DNA of 42,810 bases from Candidatus Glassbacteria bacterium (GTDB lineage Bacteria; Gemmatimonadota; Glassbacteria; GWA2-58-10), in NCBI GenBank assembly GCA_019456185.1, contig VRUH01000035.1, positions 1 to 42,810 on the forward strand, written 5' to 3'. Position 1 is the first letter of the stretch; the number at the start of each line of letters is the position of its first letter. The translations under genes were made by a program, and so were the position numbers. Below are positions 9,130 to 17,709 of the stretch, piece after piece. The notes beneath the pieces were generated by a model, which worked only from the letters and a program-made list of their open reading frames with translations, made no database searches and had not been told where the DNA came from.

Positions 9130-10557
9130 TCAAATAAATTCAATCGTGTAGCGGACATTAACTCTCGAACCGGCCTTGACCCGCGGCTCGAACCTGACCA
9201 GGTTCGATTCCAGCTTTTCCCAGTCGTGGGAACTGGCCGTAATCTTCCAGTCGCCCGGAATCGGTTCATCAATCTGCACGGTGACCGTGATATCCTTCGT
9301 GTTGATCAACTCGATCTCAAGCGTTACCCGCCGCAGCCGGTCGGTGGGCCGCTGGAAATCCAGCTGGCGACGCAGACCCTTGACGTCGAACGCCCTGCCC
9401 GCCGAGACAGTCACCTTTTCGCCCGCCGGAGTGTGCCCGATCCGGTCCTCGCCGGCAAACCACGTGGTTCCGCTGGCATCCTTATCGTACACCCGGACCA
9501 GTCCGGCGGGCAGGGGCAGGTCTTTATCGTCCGCTCCGCCGGAGTGCCACTCCAGGATAACATCGGCCGGTACCGGTTCCCGCTGGGGGCGCACGGGAGC
9601 ATGGAAATAGCGCGACGAGCCGCTGAAGCGGTAAATCTTTTCGACTCTTATCTGCCGAGCGGCAAAGAGTTCGACCTGTTTCACCTGGTTGTGCAGCAGG
9701 TCCATGCGGTGAGGCAGGTCGTAGCGGTAGTACTCGAACTGTGCCTGCGGCGGCATGCCACCCATGTCTGCCTTGGCCGCCAGCGAAGCTCTCATCTCTA
9801 TCATTTCCGGAGCGAAGGCGTACTGCTGGCGCGAGGCGCGGTTGATACTGCCGGCGATCAGATGGAGCCGCGCATTCCTGAAATCGGCTCCGCTGCGGTT
9901 GTGCAGGCTGACCCAGCCGCTCAGCACCGCCCGGCCCTCACCCGGCCCGAGAGTCAAGACATACTCGCTCTGCCAGGAGAGTCCGTTGGTCAGGTAACTC
10001 AGGCCGATATCCCTGGTTCCCGCGCTTCCGGATTCGAGCAGCCAGCTCAGGACCGGTTCGGCCACAAGACCTTCGGGGAGTTGGGGCAAAATCAGTTTCC
10101 CGCCGGGTTCGAGCAGCACCTCGCCGTCCACTTCCACCACCGGACCGCCGTCGTTTGTCAGCAGGACAGCCTCCCTGCGCTCAAGTTCGCCGGTACGCTC
10201 GTTTTCCCGCTCGATCAGCACCTTGCGCCCAATATATGCCTCGAGCAGGTTGCTGCGGTTGAGCGGGTTGTACAGGTAGCGCTGCTCGATCAGCTCGATA
10301 CCCCCGCCCGGCTCGGCAATCACCGAGGAGGGCAGCAGCATCCGTCCGATACCGGCCAGGCGAAGGTCGAACTTTCCATCCGGCAGATTGACCCTGCGCG
10401 TTTCGCGAACCAGGGCCAGATTGTCGTTGTAAACAACCAGGCTGAGTTCTTTCCTGTCCGCAGCGCCGGAAACCACCGCTGGTTCCGCAGGCACGCCATC
10501 CGCAACTCCTACCACACTCAGCAACGCGGCAATCAAGATTCCTGTTGGCCTGAACAC
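9130..10557 (-). CDS. Secreted DUF4139-domain protein
   Basis: 475 residues, GTG start at 10557 with GGAG 5 nt upstream. The N-terminus is a Sec signal peptide (GILIAALLSVVGVADGVPA). The mature protein opens with LSLVVYNDNLALVRETRRV, typical of the DUF4139/mucoidy-inhibitor-A-like family. It continues with beta-rich segments (LSYLTNGLSWQSEYVLTL, VTLEIELINTKDITVTVQID) and ends PRVKAGSRVNVRYTIEF. Predicted periplasmic or exported, function unknown. It sits between the DUF885-like gene and the dGTPase gene, all on the same strand, with 32 bp to the next gene. The ending looks complete. Confidence 0.85.
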   Translation of the reverse strand: MFRPTGILIAALLSVVGVADGVPAEPAVVSGAADRKELSLVVYNDNLALVRETRRVNLPDGKFDLRLAGIGRMLLPSSVIAEPGGGIELIEQRYLYNPLNRSNLLEAYIGRKVLIERENERTGELERREAVLLTNDGGPVVEVDGEVLLEPGGKLILPQLPEGLVAEPVLSWLLESGSAGTRDIGLSYLTNGLSWQSEYVLTLGPGEGRAVLSGWVSLHNRSGADFRNARLHLIAGSINRASRQQYAFAPEMIEMRASLAAKADMGGMPPQAQFEYYRYDLPHRMDLLHNQVKQVELFAARQIRVEKIYRFSGSSRYFHAPVRPQREPVPADVILEWHSGGADDKDLPLPAGLVRVYDKDASGTTWFAGEDRIGHTPAGEKVTVSAGRAFDVKGLRRQLDFQRPTDRLRRVTLEIELINTKDITVTVQIDEPIPGDWKITASSHDWEKLESNLVRFEPRVKAGSRVNVRYTIEFI

Positions 10558-10689
10558 TGAATCTCCACGGCTGGAATCACTGGATCGCCCAGTGAGCGCG
10601 GGGGGCGATCAGTCAGCTTGAAACGGGGAAATCGCGACCACTTAAAGGTATTCAACTCCACCCCGTACTGTCAACTCATAAGCATCCCT

Positions 10690-11847
10690 CTAGCCCGGCA
10701 TGCGGGGTATGAAAAGGTCCTTGAACACCTTGGTGAAATAGCGGTCAGTCATGGTCGCCAGGTAATCGCGCACCTTTACGGGAGCCCCGGTATCTGCCAG
10801 GTAGCTTGCCGAGCGGTTGTTCAAAAAGTGCCGGTAAATGATCGAGCCGGTGCGTTCTTTTTCGAGATCAGCGAGGAAGTGCTCGAACATCGCGCGGAAT
10901 GCGTGCTCGATCCGCTGTTTCTCCTTGCGGATTTCCGGGTGGGAATAGATCCGCAGATAGTTGAACTCGCGAAGGCGGCTGAACGCGTCGAGCACCGGGG
11001 CGCTCAGCCGAACCGTGTCCTCTGCCAGACTGGCCTCCACCAAGTCGCTGACCAGGGAGTCGATAATCTCGCTGTTGCTGCTTCCCAGGGCGTCCGCCAG
11101 ATCGGCCGGGATATCGCGGCTCTCGATAATTCCGATCCGGATTGCATCCTCGATATCCTGGCCCACGTAGGCCACTGTATCGCACATACGTACCACGCAC
11201 CCCTCGAGGGTGGCCGGAATCATCTCCGGTTTTGAGCCAGTCGCGCAGCCGGCCACATAGGCCTCGATATCCGCCTCCGTGCGCTCCCGGTGTGGCGGCA
11301 GCGGCCCGAGATCCGCCTCGCCGTCGTGGAACAGGATCCCGTCGCGGACCTGGAAGGTTAGATTCATGCCGCGGTTGGTATTGGCGAGGCTGTCGACGTA
11401 GTAGAGGCTGTGGACATTGTGGTGGAAATGGCCGATCCCGAAGCTGTGGCAGAGCGAATCGAGAAACATCTCCCCATCGTGGCCGAACGGCGGGTGGCCG
11501 AGGTCGTGGCCCAGGGCCACCGCCTCGATCAGGTCCACGTTCAGCCGCAGCAGCCGGCCGATAGTACGGCCGATCTGGGAGACCTGCATGCTGTGGACAG
11601 CCCGGTTGGTGATATGCTCATCGAACTGGGACGCGAAATAGACCACCTGGGTTTTGCCCACATAGCGACGGAAACCGCCGCTGTAGAGAATCCTGTCCCG
11701 GTCGCGGGCGAACGGGCTGCGGAAATCCTCGTCCTCCAGCGGCCGGGTCCGTACCGCGGCGGCGTGGGGAGTTGCGAACGGGCTGAGCCGGCTGTCGCGG
11801 TCGATCAGGATCTGCCTGCTGAGTTCCATCAGTTTTTCGTGCGCCAC
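10690..11847 (-). CDS. dgt: Deoxyguanosinetriphosphate triphosphohydrolase (dGTPase), HD domain
   Basis: 385 residues from a GTG at 11847 preceded by GGAGG. The longer frame to 11961 adds an unnatural N-terminus, and the family begins just as here (helix, then LSPFAT...FARDRDRILYSGGFRRYVGKTQV). HD-phosphohydrolase metal and catalytic residues are visible: H in NRAVHSMQVSQIGR, HD in GHDLGHPPFGHDGE, and D in CDTVAYVGQDIED. It hydrolyses dGTP or other dNTPs to the deoxynucleoside and triphosphate, limiting dNTP pools. It is divergent from the DASS transporter gene. Confidence 0.93.
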   Translation of the reverse strand: MAHEKLMELSRQILIDRDSRLSPFATPHAAAVRTRPLEDEDFRSPFARDRDRILYSGGFRRYVGKTQVVYFASQFDEHITNRAVHSMQVSQIGRTIGRLLRLNVDLIEAVALGHDLGHPPFGHDGEMFLDSLCHSFGIGHFHHNVHSLYYVDSLANTNRGMNLTFQVRDGILFHDGEADLGPLPPHRERTEADIEAYVAGCATGSKPEMIPATLEGCVVRMCDTVAYVGQDIEDAIRIGIIESRDIPADLADALGSSNSEIIDSLVSDLVEASLAEDTVRLSAPVLDAFSRLREFNYLRIYSHPEIRKEKQRIEHAFRAMFEHFLADLEKERTGSIIYRHFLNNRSASYLADTGAPVKVRDYLATMTDRYFTKVFKDLFIPRMPG

Positions 11848-11992
11848 GCCGCCTCCACGCGTCCCGGCATCCTGCCGGCACCAGCCAATCCCGACAGATA
11901 GAGAATGACAAGAAATATCGACCGAAACTTCTAAGATACTTCGTTTCGACCCCTCCATCAAGACGGACAGCCCGGTCTCCCCGAGCTTTTCC

Positions 11993-12022
11993 TTGACACG
12001 GCAGGCTTCCCCGGCCTATAGT
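11993..12022 (+). promoter_or_regulatory. Sigma70-type promoter for the DASS transporter
   Basis: TTGACA at 11993-11998 and TATAGT at 12017-12022, separated by 18 bp, point into the transporter gene whose ATG is at 12083. The -35 box is a perfect consensus and the -10 differs at one position. This is the clearest promoter in the window. Confidence 0.65.
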
Positions 12023-12082
12023 CGGTGTCACACGCAAGGCACGGATAGTCCCTTTCCGCACACATCTCAACAACATCGGGCC

Positions 12083-13651
12083 ATGAATCAACTCGATACC
12101 GACAGTTCATTGCGACCCACCGTCGGCCTGGTGCTGGGACCGCTGCTGTTTGTCCTGCTGCTCTGCCTGCCCACTCCGCAGGGACTGGAGCCCGAGGCGA
12201 TGAGGATGGCCGCGGTGGCCGCCCTGATGGCGGTCTGGTGGATCACCGAGGCGATCCCGATTCCTGCAACCGCTTTGCTCCCCCTGCCCCTGTTCCCCCT
12301 GCTTGGCATCATGGCCGCCCGCGCAACCCCCTTGAGCTACGCCGACCGGATGATCTACCTGTTTTTCGGCGGGTTCACAATCGCGATCGCCATGCAGAAA
12401 GTGGGTCTTCACCGGCGGATGGCCCTGCACATCATCCGGGCGATCGGCTCCAGCCCCAGCCGTCTCCTGCTGGGCTTCATGGTCGCAAGTTCCTTTCTCT
12501 CGATGTGGATCTCCAACACGGCCACGGCAATGATGATGCTGCCGATCGGGATGGCGGTGGTGCTGCAGATGTCCGACACGGGCGACAGCGTAACCGACGA
12601 GCAGTTCCGCCGCAGTTTCGGGCTGGTGCTGATGCTGGGAATCGCCTACGCTGCCAGTATCGGCGGGATCGGCACGCTGGTGGGCACCCCGCCCAATATC
12701 GTGATGGCGGGATTCGTGAAGCAACTGTTCCCCGACGCGCCGGAGATTAATTTCCTGCAGTGGATGCTGCTCGGACTGCCGGTTGTGGTCACATTCGTAC
12801 CGATCGTATGGCTTTACCTGGTCCGCAGGGGATGCGGAGTGCATTTGCGGGAACTGGGGGGGGCCGACAACCGGAGCGGGGCGGCCTACATTGCCGAACA
12901 GATCAGGAAACTGGGACGGATGCGCTGGGGAGAGAAAGCGGTGCTGACCGTGTTCGCTCTCACCGCCCTGGGCTGGATCTTCCGCAAGCCGATCAACCTG
13001 GGTTTCTACTCCATCTGGGGACTGACCGAGGCGTTTCCGCTGATCGACGACAGCACGGTGGCGATGACGATGGGGCTGTCACTGTTCCTGATCCCCACCG
13101 GGCGGGGCAGCGGCCAGCGGTTCCTGCTCGACTGGAAAACCGTGAACGAGGGAATGCCCTGGGGGCTGCTGATCCTTTACGGCGGCGGGTTCGCGCTGGC
13201 ACGGGGAATGGAGGCCACGGGCCTGGCGCTGTGGCTGGGCGGGCAGCTCACCTGGCTGGGCAGCATGCCGGTGCCGGTGATGATCCTGGCGACCTGCCTG
13301 ATGGTCACTTTCCTGACCGAGATCACTTCCAACACGGCCACGACCACGATGCTGATTCCCGTGCTGGCCACGGCCGCGGTGGCGATGGGTACCCACCCGT
13401 ACCTGCTGATGATCCCGGCCACGATCTCGGCAAGCTGCGCGTTCATGCTGCCGGTGGCCACTCCGACCAACGCGGTCGTCTTCGGCAGCGGCTGGGTGCG
13501 GATCCCGGAGATGGCGCGGGCGGGCCTGTGGCTGAACTTTATCGGGGTGGCGCTGGTTACCGTGATAGTTTACACGGTGGGGCTGGCCGTGTTCGATATC
13601 AATCCGGGCGTGGTGCCTGAGTGGGCGAGCCATATGGCGGGCGGGCGTTAA
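12083..13651 (+). CDS. DASS/SLC13-family sodium-coupled anion transporter
   Basis: 522 residues, many hydrophobic helices, inner membrane. The two SNT-type substrate/sodium motifs (WISNTATAMMMLPIG and TSNTATTTMLIPV) and the paired hairpin motifs (GTPPNIVMAG and ATPTNAVVFGSGWV) identify the divalent-anion:sodium symporter family, which carries C4-dicarboxylates, citrate, sulfate or related anions. The substrate cannot be chosen from sequence. The ATG at 12083 is used because the upstream extension to 11993 overlaps the promoter. It is monocistronic, with a promoter upstream and a strong hairpin terminator downstream. Confidence 0.93.
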   Translation: MNQLDTDSSLRPTVGLVLGPLLFVLLLCLPTPQGLEPEAMRMAAVAALMAVWWITEAIPIPATALLPLPLFPLLGIMAARATPLSYADRMIYLFFGGFTIAIAMQKVGLHRRMALHIIRAIGSSPSRLLLGFMVASSFLSMWISNTATAMMMLPIGMAVVLQMSDTGDSVTDEQFRRSFGLVLMLGIAYAASIGGIGTLVGTPPNIVMAGFVKQLFPDAPEINFLQWMLLGLPVVVTFVPIVWLYLVRRGCGVHLRELGGADNRSGAAYIAEQIRKLGRMRWGEKAVLTVFALTALGWIFRKPINLGFYSIWGLTEAFPLIDDSTVAMTMGLSLFLIPTGRGSGQRFLLDWKTVNEGMPWGLLILYGGGFALARGMEATGLALWLGGQLTWLGSMPVPVMILATCLMVTFLTEITSNTATTTMLIPVLATAAVAMGTHPYLLMIPATISASCAFMLPVATPTNAVVFGSGWVRIPEMARAGLWLNFIGVALVTVIVYTVGLAVFDINPGVVPEWASHMAGGR

Positions 13652-13702
13652 CCGTATCCGGCTCTCTCGAGATTGCACCAGCTCATTCGGCCCCGAAATA
13701 AA

Positions 13703-13734
13703 AAGGGCCGCGGTATGCCGCGGCCCTTCGTTTT
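13703..13734 (+). terminator. Rho-independent terminator after the DASS transporter
   Basis: A perfect 11-bp stem (AAGGGCCGCGG / CCGCGGCCCTT) closes a 4-nt loop TATG and is followed by CGTTTT. It lies 51 bp past the transporter stop codon. Confidence 0.88.
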
Positions 13735-13749
13735 GCTCATAAAGCATTT

Positions 13750-13974
13750 GAAGCTGTTTCATAACTGTAGTTTTACTTTGACTTTCGCCCATTGCCGGGT
13801 AATACCTGAAAACACAACCCCCTGTTTCCCCCTCTATTATACAATGGTGACTAAAACCGCATTACACCATCCTCTGTATCAAAAAACCTGGGACCGGACA
13901 ATTCCCCCCCCCTTAGCAAAGGGGGTGCCTGCGAAGCAGGCGGGGGTTGTCCTGCCTTAAAGCTGCAAAACAGC
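13750..13974 (+). repeat. Inverted-repeat element, copy 2 (between transporter and nadA)
   Basis: The left tail is GAAGCTGTTTCATAAC. About 45 bp conserved with copy 3 follows (including CTTTCGCCCATTG), then ACACAACCCCCTGTTTCCCC. The right part carries GGTGCCTGCGAAGCAGGC, GGGGGTTGT and an inverted tail that runs up to the nadA stop codon (read on the minus strand as GCTGTTTTGCAGCTTTAAGG). The element therefore abuts nadA exactly at its stop codon. Internal length is about 225 bp with no coding capacity. Confidence 0.75.
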
Positions 13975-15045
13975 CTAGCTGCTCAACTCCAGCATTTTCT
14001 CGATCGGACCGCGGGCTTTCTCGATTATCTCCGGCTCCAGATTTACCTCGTATTGAGCCAGGTCTCCACCGGTGTCGATCCGGTGCAGGATATCGAGGAT
14101 ACCCTCCAGGGTCATCTTGGCCATCCACTGGCAGCGCACCGAGCAGGCGGTGGCGAACTGCACGCCGGGGAACTCCTGAGAGAGATTGGAGGTCAGCTCG
14201 CACTCGCTGGCCACGAACGCCTGCTCCAGCGTGCCCGCTTTCACCCGTCCGCCGATATCCCCGCTGATCTGGCTCGTACTGCCGTAGAAGTCCGCCTCGC
14301 GGAGCACCTCGGGACGGCATTCCCAGTGCGCGTAGATCAGCCGGTGCGGGTGTCCCCGGGGGATATCGAAAGTTTTGCGTATGTTCAGCAGGTCGTCGAT
14401 CGTGAACTTCTCGTGGACCTCGCAGACCGAGCCGCGGGTAGCGGAGTCCTTGCCGGGGAAGATGACTTTTTTCTCGCCAGCCAGGTCCTGCTCCAGGTTT
14501 TCGGCGAACAGGATATCCGGAACGAAAATTATTTCATCGCCCGGCATCGCCAGCGCGATCTCGACCGCGTTGGCCGAGGTGCAGGTGACATCGCAGCGCG
14601 CCTTGGCCTCGGCGTAGCTGTTGATGTAGATCATCACCGGGGCGCCGGGGTGCAGTTCCTTGAGACGGTCGATCTCCTCCGGGTCGAAATCGTCGGCCAG
14701 GGAGCAGCCAGCTTTCTTGTCGCTGATCAGCACGCGTTTTGCGGGGCTGAGCACCTTGGCGGTCTCGGCCATGAACAGCACGCCGTTGAAGATAATGTAA
14801 TCGGCGTCGGTGGCCGCGGCAAAGCGGCTGAGACCCAGCGAGTCCCCCTGCTCCCGACGGGTAGACAGGTTGAACACCAGCGGTTCCATGTAGTTGTGGC
14901 CCAGGATCACCACGCCGAGTTTCTGCTTGAGTTCCAGTATTTCGTGCACCAGCGGAGCTTTCGCCTCGATATCCACGGGGGTCAGCGTGGGGTCTTTGCG
15001 CGCGTAGAGGTCTTCCTTGACCCGCTCCAGTGTCAATTCAGTCAT
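13975..15045 (-). CDS. nadA: Quinolinate synthase (NadA)
   Basis: 356 residues. The enzyme condenses iminoaspartate with dihydroxyacetone phosphate to quinolinate in NAD synthesis, using a [4Fe-4S] cluster. Three conserved cysteine contexts are visible: KKAGCSLADD, AHWECRPEVL and FATACSVRCQW. The start (MTELTLERV) is preceded by AGGAG with an 8-nt gap; a longer frame to 15093 lacks support. Motifs VVILGHNYMEPLVF and YIIFNGVLFMAETAKVL are typical, the latter being the VxFCGVxFMAETAKIL region in a variant form. No nadB or nadC is adjacent. The 3' end touches repeat copy 2. Confidence 0.95.
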   Translation of the reverse strand: MTELTLERVKEDLYARKDPTLTPVDIEAKAPLVHEILELKQKLGVVILGHNYMEPLVFNLSTRREQGDSLGLSRFAAATDADYIIFNGVLFMAETAKVLSPAKRVLISDKKAGCSLADDFDPEEIDRLKELHPGAPVMIYINSYAEAKARCDVTCTSANAVEIALAMPGDEIIFVPDILFAENLEQDLAGEKKVIFPGKDSATRGSVCEVHEKFTIDDLLNIRKTFDIPRGHPHRLIYAHWECRPEVLREADFYGSTSQISGDIGGRVKAGTLEQAFVASECELTSNLSQEFPGVQFATACSVRCQWMAKMTLEGILDILHRIDTGGDLAQYEVNLEPEIIEKARGPIEKMLELSS

Positions 15046-15172
15046 CGTTACCACTCCTGACGTGTTTATCCATTGCCCCTTAGGGGCCTGCATTTATCTA
15101 TCATTAATCTAACAGGTTAAGAGCTAAAACACAACGGGGAAAGGAGATCGGACCGAAGCAAAGCCAAAGTCA

Positions 15173-16414
15173 TCATCCGTCGAAATCCCGCACCGCCTCG
15201 AACATCGCCGCCACGTTTTCGGCCGGCACGTCGGCCAGGATATTGTGCACCTGCTGGAACACGAACCCGCCGCCTGGGGAGAGTATTTCCAGCAGGGAGC
15301 GGACATGCTCCCGCACCTCGGAGGGACCGGCGGTGTTGAGCAGGCTGCGGGTGTCGCAGCCGCCGCCCCAGAGCGTGAGCCGGGAGCCGAAATCGCGTTT
15401 CAGCCCCGCCGGGTCCATGCCATCGCAGGAAATCTGCACGGGGTTGATCGCATCCAGTCCGGCCTCGATCAGGTCCTCGAGCAGCGGGCGCACGCCTCCG
15501 CAGCAATGGAGCATCACGCGGACCCCGGCCAGCTCTTTGGCCCGGCGCCACATCCGCTCGTGCCGCGGTTTAAAAAACTCGCGGTACATCTCCGGTGAAA
15601 ACTGCGGACCCATCTGTGTGCCCATGTCGTCGCCGAAGGCGATAATGTCGATAGCATCGCCCACATCGGCCAGGTAGCGCTCCAGGTTGGCGAGATGGTG
15701 CTCAAGCGCCTCGTCCAGAAAGTCATGCGCCCGTTTCGGTTCGGCGGCGAGCATCATGAAAAAATTGTCGTGACGGAACAGGAACTGGCCCAGTTCCACC
15801 AGGTTGCCGCCGAACAGGCCGATAATCGCCCGGTCCGTGCTGTTGCGCAGTAGGCTGGCGCGCTCCCGCAGGAGCTTGCGGCCGGCGTCGCCGGAGGCCA
15901 GCGGACCGGGCGGCGAGCCGATTGCGGTCCAGAGGCACTCGGCCATTGCCTCGCCAAGTGTAAGTGTAACTTCATTGCCGCAATCTGCGAATGGGTAAAA
16001 AATCTGCTCGAAATAGAGCGCCCCCGGCGGCATCCGGCCGATAAGCCTGCCTGATTCGGAGCGGATCGCCCAGCCGCCGTCCTGTTCGCGCACCGGCGAG
16101 GCCCAGCGGGGCATCAGGCAGGGCGAGCCGTCGGGCAGCTCCCAGTCCACCCAGATGCCGGGGCAGTCGTCGTAGGCCCGGCCCAGCTCGACAGTGTCCA
16201 CGCCGAACAGCTCCAGCACGTCGTCGTCCAGCACCGCAAGCTGCTGCACGGGATCGTAGACCCGCAGCGGACGCTCCGGCAGGCCCAGGTGAGCGCGCAG
16301 CCGCCGGTAGGCAATCGCGGCGATCCCGCTGGAGCGGTGGCCGGAGAGATCGACCGGCACGCGGTCCGGCTGCCTGTGGTCCAACGAGGCCAGGATACGC
16401 TCGCGGGAATTCAT
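15173..16414 (-). CDS. Uroporphyrinogen decarboxylase-family protein, probably methyltransferase-like
   Basis: 413 residues, start ATG at 16414 with GAGGTGAAGG upstream. The N-terminus MNSRERILASLDHRQPDRVP is the hallmark opening of UroD-superfamily proteins of the MtaA/CmuA type. A likely zinc site is made by VMLHCCGGVRPLLEDLIEAG (H-x-C-G) and the later cysteine in LWGGGCDTRSLL; such zinc sites are used for methyl transfer to thiols in corrinoid systems and are absent from true UroD enzymes. No corrinoid protein gene is adjacent, so the substrate is unknown. It is not a likely heme-pathway enzyme. The neighbouring downstream gene nadA is unrelated. Confidence 0.85.
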   Translation of the reverse strand: MNSRERILASLDHRQPDRVPVDLSGHRSSGIAAIAYRRLRAHLGLPERPLRVYDPVQQLAVLDDDVLELFGVDTVELGRAYDDCPGIWVDWELPDGSPCLMPRWASPVREQDGGWAIRSESGRLIGRMPPGALYFEQIFYPFADCGNEVTLTLGEAMAECLWTAIGSPPGPLASGDAGRKLLRERASLLRNSTDRAIIGLFGGNLVELGQFLFRHDNFFMMLAAEPKRAHDFLDEALEHHLANLERYLADVGDAIDIIAFGDDMGTQMGPQFSPEMYREFFKPRHERMWRRAKELAGVRVMLHCCGGVRPLLEDLIEAGLDAINPVQISCDGMDPAGLKRDFGSRLTLWGGGCDTRSLLNTAGPSEVREHVRSLLEILSPGGGFVFQQVHNILADVPAENVAAMFEAVRDFDG

Positions 16415-16512
16415 AGTACCTTCACCTCGAGTGAACAATTTGATTCCACGGTTTTTGTCGACAGTGAATAACTATGAGCACACATGAACAAGTCCTTTCT
16501 CAAGAGGGGCGA

Positions 16513-16531
16513 CCTTGCCAGCACGGCAAGG
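16513..16531 (-). other. Small hairpin after the membrane-protein gene
   Basis: CCTTGCC and GGCAAGG form a perfect 7-bp stem with a 5-nt loop just past the stop of the membrane-protein gene. No T-run follows on the minus strand, so it is not a convincing intrinsic terminator; a transcript-stabilising or processing hairpin is possible. Confidence 0.4.
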
Positions 16532-16539
16532 CTCCTGAA

Positions 16540-17571
16540 TCACGTGAGGAAAAGAGCCCACAGCGCGACAATCAAAAGCAGCATGTACACATCACTGAGA
16601 GACAGGGCCCTCAACTCGAAAGGATGAAAGTGTCGGCGTGAGAATGCAATAAGTACCAACGTGGCAATCATCGGGGGCACGAACAGAAGAACGAACCAGA
16701 TGCCGTGAGGGGGGTCTTCAAGAATCTTCAGTTCCCATCCGGACAGTCTCATCTGGTCAATGAAGTTCCTTCCACCGCCCATGAGAAACGAGAGCGTATA
16801 GGACAGAGCCAGCAGCGCGAAGTAGACGATTGCTCCCCACCAGGCCCACATCCGACGGCTGAAAACGCCATACGTCAGGACAGCCAGCAAAAAGATGGCC
16901 AAGTCCGTCAGAAAGATGCCCTTCATTCCCGAAACGAAGCCACCGAAGACCGGAAACACGCCATTGAGGAAGAACAGCACGTGCAGCGCCAGGATGAAGA
17001 ACACCATAAGTCCGCCCAGCACTAAAATGGGTTGGGGGGTTCGTTCGATCCAACCGCCCTCGCCCCCTGTCTGTTGAAACGCGGCTCGCGTCGTTGGACT
17101 CCGATATATGCGGATCATCAGAACGGGCAATACTGGGTACATGAGCAGACAGGCCCCTGCGATTACTGGATAGGTACCTTCGGGGGGTTCCTTTGAAAGC
17201 ACGAATATTGTGAAAACCGTGAGCGCACACGGCAGCCCAAGCACCAGCCAGCCCCACAGCACAGTCAGGCTGAGCTTCCCAACCCAGGGGCGAAGCCGAA
17301 GGTGCCCATATCCAAGCGGGATAAGCACGGCCGCAACAAGATAGAAACCGATGATCTGAATGGCCAAGACCCCAAACCACAGTGAACCGAATCCGAAGCC
17401 CTCATAATGCCAGCGGCCGCCGGGTGAGTAGAAATAGAAAGTGACGAACTCAAGGGGCCCGAGGATGGCAGCATATAGGCCCAGTGCGAAAAAGACGGCT
17501 CCCAGCATCTGGAGGAGCCTCTTCCGCATGGAGTACGGTTGAACATCTCCATGGAGCGTGCTGGCACTCAT
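16540..17571 (-). CDS. Integral membrane protein of unknown function
   Basis: 343 residues from the ATG at 17571, preceded by GGAGAGAACA; an ATG four codons upstream is possible. About eight hydrophobic helices are visible, for example LLQMLGAVFFALGLYAAILG, VLWGWLVLGLPCALTVFTIF and IFLLAVLTYGVFSRRMWAWW. The loops carry no catalytic motif I recognise. The codon and base composition is somewhat less GC-rich than its neighbours, and gaps of about 125 bp lie on both sides, so it may be a later insertion. Function unknown. Confidence 0.8.
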   Translation of the reverse strand: MSASTLHGDVQPYSMRKRLLQMLGAVFFALGLYAAILGPLEFVTFYFYSPGGRWHYEGFGFGSLWFGVLAIQIIGFYLVAAVLIPLGYGHLRLRPWVGKLSLTVLWGWLVLGLPCALTVFTIFVLSKEPPEGTYPVIAGACLLMYPVLPVLMIRIYRSPTTRAAFQQTGGEGGWIERTPQPILVLGGLMVFFILALHVLFFLNGVFPVFGGFVSGMKGIFLTDLAIFLLAVLTYGVFSRRMWAWWGAIVYFALLALSYTLSFLMGGGRNFIDQMRLSGWELKILEDPPHGIWFVLLFVPPMIATLVLIAFSRRHFHPFELRALSLSDVYMLLLIVALWALFLT

Positions 17572-17709
17572 TGTTCTCTCCATTCTGTTAATCGAAGCTA
17601 AACAGGCCGGTTTTCAGTAAAAATTTCCTTTCAAATGGAGTGCCCCCGGCAATCCGGGAGCGGAGTGTATCATTTATATTTCAAGCAACCAGATCAATTC
17701 GCCGCACAG

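Larger units (their letters stand above)
13652..13974. other. Intergenic region with terminator and repeat copy 2
   Basis: 323 bp between the convergent transporter and nadA genes. It holds the transporter terminator (13703-13734) and repeat copy 2 (13750-13974), which fills the remainder up to the nadA stop. An open frame on the plus strand here (13673-13960) is made of repeat sequence and is not a gene. Confidence 0.75.

Noticed and set aside
13673-13960. Open frame on the plus strand over the transporter terminator and repeat copy 2
   Set aside because: It translates terminator and repeat sequence; the other repeat copies are not open in the same way.
16513-16531. Hairpin as intrinsic terminator of the membrane-protein gene
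   Set aside because: A 7-bp stem without a following T-run on the minus strand; kept only as a hairpin.
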